Part shown: positions 23,662-28,363 of the stretch, in pieces
How the letters are laid out: each line of letters starts with the position of its first letter
How positions within the stretch are numbered: position 1 is the first letter of the stretch
From: Myxococcota bacterium
GTDB taxonomy: Bacteria; Myxococcota_A; UBA9160; SMWR01
DNA length: 28,363 nucleotides
Assembly (NCBI GenBank): GCA_022447545.1
Contig: JAKVBI010000002.1
Span: forward strand, 228,743-257,105
Reading direction: 5' to 3'
Notes under the pieces: model-generated
The model's input: the letters and a program-made list of their open reading frames with translations, nothing else
The model's database searches: none
Told to the model about the DNA's origin: nothing
Translations under genes and position numbers: made by a program

Positions 23662-23982
23662 CTAGAAGCTCACCTCCATGCGTAAACCGTATTTGCGCTT
23701 GCGCATGACCGAACGATAAACCGGTCCCTGGATGCTCATCCTGAGGTCTCGACCCGCCAGATGGATGTTCTGGCTGAAACCCAGCCCTGGAATCACCGGA
23801 ATCACGCTGCCCTGGCGTGCCGCGAAGGGCGCATCCGGTAGCCTGACCACACGGGCCAGGATGTCTCGGCTCCTCGGCTGCGCTGCGGCAGCCGAACCAG
23901 CAGCGACCTCGGTGCTGGCGAATAAGACAGCGCCGATGGCAGCCAGCGCGCCCAATCCGAATCTGCGACTCCGGGATCGCAT
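23662..23982 (-). CDS. Small secreted protein of unknown function
   Basis: 106 residues from ATG 23982, with an excellent GGAGG 5 nt upstream, so I take it as real. The signal peptide runs to about residue 28 (LAAIGAVLFASTEVAAGSAA). The mature part is short (about 75 residues). It ends with alternating hydrophobic residues and a terminal Phe (GLRMEVSF), which resembles the C-terminal beta-signal of outer-membrane barrel proteins. At this length it would be far too small for a normal barrel, so a truncated or two-strand form is possible. It is divergent from the PDLxGxW operon (273 bp between starts); the next gene in its direction is the phosphodiesterase gene, 185 bp away. No family recognised. 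Confidence 0.7.
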   Translation of the reverse strand: MRSRSRRFGLGALAAIGAVLFASTEVAAGSAAAAQPRSRDILARVVRLPDAPFAARQGSVIPVIPGLGFSQNIHLAGRDLRMSIQGPVYRSVMRKRKYGLRMEVSF

Positions 23983-24255
23983 CGATACCTCCGCGACCCT
24001 CGCCTCAACGAAAGATCATGCAGTTTTCGATGCAAGAGGTGTGCCCGTTGAAGAGTGCGACGTGCAGAGACCTATCGGGCGATGGGACAGTTGCCGTTGT
24101 GTCCGGGGGCAACCCCCTCGGATCGAAGGGAAGAGAACTACCCACGAGTAGAAAATTTTGGGGCGAACCTGCACCCATTTTTCCGACTTCCGACAGCCCC
24201 CCCCGGTGGGTTAGCCTCCGAAGCGTTGGTACCTCCCCTTCGCGAGGAGTCCAAA
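23983..24255. other. Divergent intergenic region upstream of the PDLxGxW operon
   Basis: It contains a short hairpin GGGGG-CAA-CCCCC near 24109-24121, an AT-rich patch with AAAATTTT near 24150 and an eight-C run near 24197-24204. No convincing promoter hexamers or riboswitch are visible. Confidence 0.35.
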
Positions 24256-25095
24256 ATGCGCAAGAGGATCCTGGCGGTCGTCGCTTCGACCCTGCTCTCA
24301 GCATCCACAGGAACGGGCGCCGAGTCAGACACTGCAACACCGCGGATCCCCGGGGGCAAACCCGACCTGAATGGAACCTGGCAGGCGTTCAATCGGGCCA
24401 ACTTTGATCTAGAGCACCACCCCGCTCGGGCCGCCATGGCTCTTCGCGAGGGCCCCCACGGACCCCTGGCCGCAAGAGCCGTGGTGGCCCTGGGAGCGGT
24501 CGGCGCGGTGCCGGCCGGGCTGGGCGTGGTCGTGGGCGGTGAGATCCCCTACCGAGACGACGCGAGGAAGACGCGAGAGGAGAACCGCGCCAACTGGCTG
24601 ACCTTGGACCCGGAAATCAAGTGCTACCTACCAGGCATTCCCCGGGCCACCTACCTCCCCTTCCCCTTTCGAATCACCCAGAACGAAAATGCACTTTTCT
24701 TCACCTACGAATACGCAGGGGCGGTCCGGGACGTCCACTTGAAAGACCCGGGCCCCGCGCCTCTGAATTCGTGGATGGGTCAATCCGTAGGCTCATGGGA
24801 CGGCGACAGCCTGGTCATCGAGACCACGGGGCAGAATGATCGGACCTGGCTGGATCGGGCCGGGAATTTCCACAGCGAAGATCTGCGAGTGATCGAACGC
24901 TTCACGCCGACCAGCCCACACACTCTCCTCTACGAAGCCACCCTCGAGGACCCTCAAGTCTTTACCCGACCCTGGACGATCCGCATGAACCTCTACCGGC
25001 TGGTGGGTGACGATGCCGTGCTCCAGCAATTCAACTGCGTCGAGTTCGTCGAGGAGCTGATCTACGGGCATCTGCGCAAGAAACCCCTCGACTGA
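24256..25095 (+). CDS. Exported PDLxGxW-family protein, first copy
   Basis: 279 residues from ATG 24256 with GAGGAG 6 nt upstream. The open frame further upstream is not used. The signal peptide is about residues 1-22 (cleavage before AESD). The mature start carries KPDLNGTW (35-42), the family mark. Further shared blocks are IKCYLPGIPR (121-130), WMGQSVGSWDGDSLVIETT (173-191), RVIERFTP and LLYEATLEDP. An inserted hydrophobic stretch at about 73-93 (AVVALGAVGAVPAGLGVVV) is absent from the second copy and could be membrane-associated. No enzymatic function is known to me. Predicted periplasmic; first gene of a three-gene operon, 11 nt before the next. Confidence 0.8.
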   Translation: MRKRILAVVASTLLSASTGTGAESDTATPRIPGGKPDLNGTWQAFNRANFDLEHHPARAAMALREGPHGPLAARAVVALGAVGAVPAGLGVVVGGEIPYRDDARKTREENRANWLTLDPEIKCYLPGIPRATYLPFPFRITQNENALFFTYEYAGAVRDVHLKDPGPAPLNSWMGQSVGSWDGDSLVIETTGQNDRTWLDRAGNFHSEDLRVIERFTPTSPHTLLYEATLEDPQVFTRPWTIRMNLYRLVGDDAVLQQFNCVEFVEELIYGHLRKKPLD

Positions 25096-25106
25096 CGAGA
25101 GGATCG

Positions 25107-26069
25107 ATGATCCATCGACTCGCGTTGCTTACCTTGTTGACCGCCCTGCCCCTGCCGGCGGTCAGTGAGGAATGGACAACACCGCGCATGTCCTATGGCG
25201 TTCCCGACCTCCAGGGCATCTGGACGAGCGCCACGCTAACGGGCCTCGAACGGTTCGACGAGATCGAAGAACTGGTGCTCACCCCCGAGCAGGCCCACCG
25301 GATCGAAAGTGGGGCTTCCCATTTGATGGACTCCATCGACGACGTACCTGAAGGTGAACTCGAAGTCGGTGGTGATGTGGGCGGCTACAACTCGGCATGG
25401 ATGGATCCCGGGAACAAACTGGCGGTGATCAACGGGCAGATCCGAAGTTCGATCCTGATCGAGCCCGAAGATGGCGAGCTTCCCTACAGCTGGCGCGGGT
25501 GGCTGCGCCTGGCCCAGCGCTTCTGGCAGCTGCGCAAGACCGATGACCCCGAGACACGCCTGCTGGGCGAGCGATGCCTCGTAGGCTTCGGGTCTACGGG
25601 AGGCCCGCCGATGCTGCCCGTGCTGTACAACAACAACTATCGGATCGTACAGTCTCCCGGCCTGGTGCTCATCCTCGTGGAGATGAATCACAACGTGCGC
25701 ACGATTCGCATGAATGCCGAACACCTGCCGCCCCAGATCCGGCCGTGGCTGGGTGACTCAGTTGGTCGTTGGGAGGGCGACACCCTGGTGGTCGAGACCA
25801 CCCGGTTCAACCCGGGCCAGAGCTTTCGGGCCTCCTTGCGACACTTCCTCTACCTCTCCACTGATGCGGTGGTCACCGAGCGTTTCACTCGGACGAGCTC
25901 TTCGGAAATTCTCTATGAATTCTCCGTGGACGACCCGTCGATCTACACTCAGGTGTGGCGAGGCGAACTGCCGCTGCGTGCCACAGAAGGACCGATCTAC
26001 GAGTACGCGTGCCACGAGGGCAACTACTCCCTCGCACACATCCTCGCGGGTGAACGCGAAAAGGACTGA
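25107..26069 (+). CDS. Exported PDLxGxW-family protein, second copy
   Basis: 320 residues from ATG 25107, with GAGAGG upstream. The signal peptide ends at about residue 20 (AVS/EEW). It carries VPDLQGIW (32-39), RCLVGFGSTGGPPMLP (156-171), WLGDSVGRWEGDTLVVETT (214-232), ERFTRTS, LYEFSVDDPSIYTQVW and the C-terminal YACHEGNYSLAHIL. It is clearly related to the preceding gene through the WxGxSVGxWxGDxLVxETT block but has a longer middle region. The conserved Cys-His-Glu-Gly-Asn segment near the end is a candidate functional site. Predicted periplasmic, function unknown. Confidence 0.82.
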   Translation: MIHRLALLTLLTALPLPAVSEEWTTPRMSYGVPDLQGIWTSATLTGLERFDEIEELVLTPEQAHRIESGASHLMDSIDDVPEGELEVGGDVGGYNSAWMDPGNKLAVINGQIRSSILIEPEDGELPYSWRGWLRLAQRFWQLRKTDDPETRLLGERCLVGFGSTGGPPMLPVLYNNNYRIVQSPGLVLILVEMNHNVRTIRMNAEHLPPQIRPWLGDSVGRWEGDTLVVETTRFNPGQSFRASLRHFLYLSTDAVVTERFTRTSSSEILYEFSVDDPSIYTQVWRGELPLRATEGPIYEYACHEGNYSLAHILAGEREKD

Positions 26070-26095
26070 ACTGGATCGAGGAGGAGAGTAGAACC

Positions 26096-26542
26096 ATGGT
26101 CCAAAAGCCCCTACCCAGAACCCTCGTCACCCTGGTGGGTCTCTTCACACCGCTGGCACTGAACGCCCACCATGCCTTCTTCGCTGAATTCGACGGCGAT
26201 GCCCCCGTGCACCTGGTGGGCAAGGTCTCGAAAGTGGAATGGATCAACCCCCACGCGTGGATCCACCTGGAAGTCAGCGAACCCGACGGCACCGTGGTCA
26301 CCTGGATGGTCGAAGGCGGAACCCCCAACACCCTGCTCCGCCGCGGCTTCAACAAAAACACCCTCTCGATCGGTACAGAGATCCTGGTCCGTGGCTATCA
26401 GGCCAAAGACAAAAGCTGTAAACCGGCCTGTAAAGCCAACGGACGTGACGTCACCTTTCCGGATGGAAAAAAGCTCTTCCTGGGATCTTCGGGTACGGGC
26501 GCGCCACGGGACGGTGCCGACCCGAGCGAACCCTCCCGCTAG
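26096..26542 (+). CDS. DUF6152-family exported protein
   Basis: 148 residues from ATG 26096, with GGAGGAG upstream. The signal peptide is about residues 1-24, and the mature protein would begin with His-His (HHAFFAEFD). The family pattern AHH-x-F-x-x-EFD-x7-G-x-VxKVEWxNPH is complete (NPH at 51-53). Small beta-rich periplasmic protein, function unknown. Two conserved His at or near the mature N-terminus plus NPH suggest metal binding (inference). The C-terminal Cys-containing segment KDKSCKPACKANGR may form a disulfide. Last gene of the operon; it ends 8 bp from the convergent DUF6644-type gene. Confidence 0.85.
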   Translation: MVQKPLPRTLVTLVGLFTPLALNAHHAFFAEFDGDAPVHLVGKVSKVEWINPHAWIHLEVSEPDGTVVTWMVEGGTPNTLLRRGFNKNTLSIGTEILVRGYQAKDKSCKPACKANGRDVTFPDGKKLFLGSSGTGAPRDGADPSEPSR

Positions 26543-26550
26543 TTGGGCGC

Positions 26551-27024
26551 TCAATAGAAACCGACCCAGCGACCCGAGGCAGCCACCGTGAACCAGAGCA
26601 GCAGTGAAATCCCGCCCAGGGCGCGTGCGCGCCAGTGAGCCGCAGGCGAGAGTCTTCCCACCAGGCGATTGCGCACGCCGAAGGTGTAGACGAGTGCCAG
26701 GGCGAGTGCGCCCATCTTGAGGGCGAAGGGCGGGCTGCCGTAACACTTGAGCGCTTCCGAAAGGAAGAGCGGAATCCCGGTGGCAAACATCAGAGCGAGG
26801 GCCGACCAGAGCCAGGGCCTCGCCTGCCCCACCAGGTAAGCGGGGGATCTCGTCGTCAATCCGAAGCCCAGCAGCCTCAGGTCGACCAACAAGACTGCGC
26901 CCCCCAATAGCGCCAAGCCCACCAGATGTAGCGCCTCGACCACCGGGAACAGCCACGACGAATTGCGAATGGCTTCTCCAATGGCCGTCTGCTCCAGACG
27001 ATCGAAGATTTCGAAGGCCGTCAT
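26551..27024 (-). CDS. DUF6644-type membrane protein, copy 2
   Basis: 157 residues with four hydrophobic segments (about 26-48, 70-90, 99-117, 134-150). VVEALH with His33 in the first segment and VDLRLLG (47-53) line up exactly with the neighbouring paralogue, as does Gly-Arg near the end (151-152). The intramembrane His could be a haem or metal ligand, which is inference. Its ATG overlaps the stop of the upstream paralogue (ATGA at 27021-27024), so the two are translationally coupled and may assemble as a heteromer. No function known to me. Confidence 0.82.
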   Translation of the reverse strand: MTAFEIFDRLEQTAIGEAIRNSSWLFPVVEALHLVGLALLGGAVLLVDLRLLGFGLTTRSPAYLVGQARPWLWSALALMFATGIPLFLSEALKCYGSPPFALKMGALALALVYTFGVRNRLVGRLSPAAHWRARALGGISLLLWFTVAASGRWVGFY

Positions 27025-27575
27025 TCCAGCACGCAGCCCGCGGCCCAGTTCACGAAATCGGACTGGGGCTGGCGATCACAATCGAACCAGTTGTACGCGA
27101 TCATCCGACCCATGGCGATCACCACAGCCCAGGAGACCAATGAGATCGCACCTGCAACACGGGCCCTGAGAGGCGGGCGCGCGCCGACATCCCAGGCAGA
27201 TCGGGTCCGATTCATATAGCGGTGCAGGAGCAGGACATTGATTCCAGAACCGATGAGTGCCAGGACCTTGATGCGAAAAAATATACTCAGGTACGTCCGG
27301 ATCGGAATCGCGTAGAAGAGGAGCAGGCCCGTCACCACGGCGATGACGAAGCCGGCGAACGTCCAGGGCAGGATGCGCGTAGTCACTTCGGACACCGGGA
27401 CCTCGCGCAACGTCCACCCCAGCAACCGCAGGTCGACCACGATCACACTGCCCACGAAGAGCAGCAGGGATAGCACGTGGATCGTCTCCACCACCGGATA
27501 GACGTAGAGCGACTCGTGGAGTGCGATGCTCCACGGAGTCTCGGCGAGCCATTCACAGAAGCCGAGTAGTGACAC
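27021..27575 (-). CDS. DUF6644-type membrane protein, copy 1
   Basis: 184 residues from GTG 27575 (frame open to 27860, but the protein family starts at SLLGFCEWLAETPWSIALHE and the upstream frame overlaps the cytochrome gene). It has four hydrophobic segments. His33 in VVETIHVLSLLLF and VDLRLLG (47-53) are at the same positions as in the coupled paralogue, and GRMIAYNWFDCD closes the last segment. A C-terminal extension of about 20 residues with two Cys (Cys166, Cys181) is absent from the other copy. It follows the cytochrome gene by 23 nt. Confidence 0.8.
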   Translation of the reverse strand: MSLLGFCEWLAETPWSIALHESLYVYPVVETIHVLSLLLFVGSVIVVDLRLLGWTLREVPVSEVTTRILPWTFAGFVIAVVTGLLLFYAIPIRTYLSIFFRIKVLALIGSGINVLLLHRYMNRTRSAWDVGARPPLRARVAGAISLVSWAVVIAMGRMIAYNWFDCDRQPQSDFVNWAAGCVLE

Positions 27576-27598
27576 CTTGCCACCCGCACTCGGGCCCG

Positions 27599-28105
27599 TC
27601 ACGGGCGAGCCTCCTCCCAGGGCTGTTTGGGAGTGATATGGAACTGTGTGTGACAGGCTCGACAGACACCGTAGAGTTGGCCCCCGGCGTCGAACAACGC
27701 ATCGGCATCCTTGGCATCGGCTGCCGCCATGGCAACCTCCCCGGCTATGATGAGAGCCTGCGCGTAGGCATCCCACGCCGGTCCCCGGCTGCGCCCGGGC
27801 AGCATGAGTAGATTGCCCGACTCGGCAACCACGGCCGCGTGGCTTCGGACATTCTCCCAACCGGCGTCGGTGGTGGGAGAAAGGTCTTTCTCACCTTCAG
27901 CCGTGATGACCGCTCCGGCAGAATCCCAGATCACATCCGTGGCGGGTTCGAGAATCCAGAGCATGGTTTCCTGCACGTCTGCCACGGATCGATAGGGCTT
28001 TACCTCTGCGGGCAGGCTCGATGGCGCGGAATCGCCCACACAAGCCACCCACAGGGAAGAAAGTGCGATGATGATGACCCAACGGCGTGCCACGAGTCGA
28101 ATCAT
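27599..28105 (-). CDS. Class-II-like cytochrome c (C-terminal CxxCH)
   Basis: 168 residues from ATG 28105. An N-terminal hydrophobic segment ends in LWVACVGD, a lipobox-like Cys22 (again with Trp at -3, as in the TPR protein), so it is exported and probably lipid-anchored. The covalent haem site is CRACH (148-152) near the C-terminus, as in cytochrome c' and c556. The helical body (RSVADVQETMLWILEPATD and later segments) fits a four-helix bundle, and Met48 is a possible axial ligand. It is first in, or second in, a minus-strand operon with the two DUF6644-type genes and would carry electrons in the periplasm. Confidence 0.85.
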   Translation of the reverse strand: MIRLVARRWVIIIALSSLWVACVGDSAPSSLPAEVKPYRSVADVQETMLWILEPATDVIWDSAGAVITAEGEKDLSPTTDAGWENVRSHAAVVAESGNLLMLPGRSRGPAWDAYAQALIIAGEVAMAAADAKDADALFDAGGQLYGVCRACHTQFHITPKQPWEEARP

Positions 28106-28363
28106 GGCGCAACGAGCCTCAATGTGCCCGATGCCCTCCCATAGGGAGGCCATGGAAGTTCCAAGCGGGTCCGGAATGACGTGCCGTCAAACGTAGGGTC
28201 GCGATGCTGCATCGCCTGAAAGACGAACCGTTCCAGAGGTGTGCCGCGGAGAGTTCGTGCAATCCCGCCTGGTCCATCATTACCGGGTGAACCGGGAACC
28301 CCATTTTCTCCCGCATACCGAAAACACAAGCACACGCTTCCGAGGGAGATCCCACGACGGCAG
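28102..28363 (-). CDS. Possible C-terminal end of a gene running off the right edge
   Basis: The minus-strand frame is open from the window edge to a TGA at 28102-28104, which overlaps the ATG of the cytochrome gene as ATGA. This coupling pattern is the same as in two or three other operons of the window. The 87 visible residues end in LELPWPPYGRASGTLRLVAP. Third-position GC is lower than in neighbours and I recognise no family, so this may also be leader sequence. A competing frame (start GTG 28355) looks no better. Confidence 0.3.
   Translation of the reverse strand, partial: CRRGISLGSVCLCFRYAGENGVPGSPGNDGPGGIARTLRGTPLERFVFQAMQHRDPTFDGTSFRTRLELPWPPYGRASGTLRLVAP

Noticed and set aside
24018-24407. 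129-codon plus frame starting in the divergent intergenic region
   Set aside because: It overlaps the PDLxGxW gene in another frame and lacks a ribosome binding site and signal.

Overview
The window is 28.4 kb of GC-rich, gene-dense bacterial chromosome from a Gram-negative organism. The evidence for Gram-negative is several Sec signal peptides, lipoprotein-like N-termini, a c-type cytochrome, a predicted sigma-54 promoter and outer-envelope-type proteins. Two-subunit acyl-CoA dehydrogenases, a 2-oxoglutarate dehydrogenase E1 and the PDLxGxW/DUF6152/DUF6644 families point to an aerobic heterotroph of a proteobacterial, myxobacterial or Binatota-like lineage. I cannot place it more precisely from sequence alone. 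There are no rRNA or tRNA genes, no transposases and no CRISPR arrays.

Left part (1-5.8 kb). A truncated secreted-protein gene at the edge is preceded by a very large acidic repeat protein (376-2505, minus). That protein carries about 34 copies of a 14-residue unit whose core (Q/N-x-G-x-x-N-x-A) resembles the curlin repeat, and a good -24/-12 (sigma-54) promoter lies upstream. After about 650 bp without a gene come an ABC-class predicted ATPase (COG3044 type) and an alpha/beta hydrolase in one plus-strand operon.

Centre (5.8-17.5 kb). A translationally coupled pair of acyl-CoA dehydrogenase subunits runs on the minus strand. It diverges from a membrane-anchored CX5R phosphatase. A minus-strand operon encodes 2-oxoglutarate dehydrogenase E1 (sucA), coupled by an ATGA overlap to an unusual TPR protein with an embedded metzincin zinc-protease motif. 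On the plus strand follow a 3-methyladenine DNA glycosylase, a UbiA-type prenyltransferase resembling decaprenyl-phosphate phosphoribosyltransferase, and a rhodanese. A second alpha/beta hydrolase diverges from a Nudix hydrolase whose stop codon lies inside an intrinsic terminator.

Right part (17.5-28.4 kb). A phytanoyl-CoA-dioxygenase-like enzyme, a GMC flavoprotein oxidoreductase and a convergent aldo/keto reductase form an oxidation/reduction group. Next are a PNPOx-fold flavoprotein, a neutral-sphingomyelinase-like phosphodiesterase with two C-terminal membrane segments, and a tiny secreted protein. The last 4 kb hold what I consider the most system-like group: two related PDLxGxW exported proteins and DUF6152 (plus operon), convergent with two paralogous DUF6644-type membrane proteins and a class-II-like cytochrome c (minus operon). 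No function is established for these families as far as I know, and their clustering suggests a periplasmic/membrane redox or metal module. Six tail-to-tail gene pairs are separated by only 8-36 bp.
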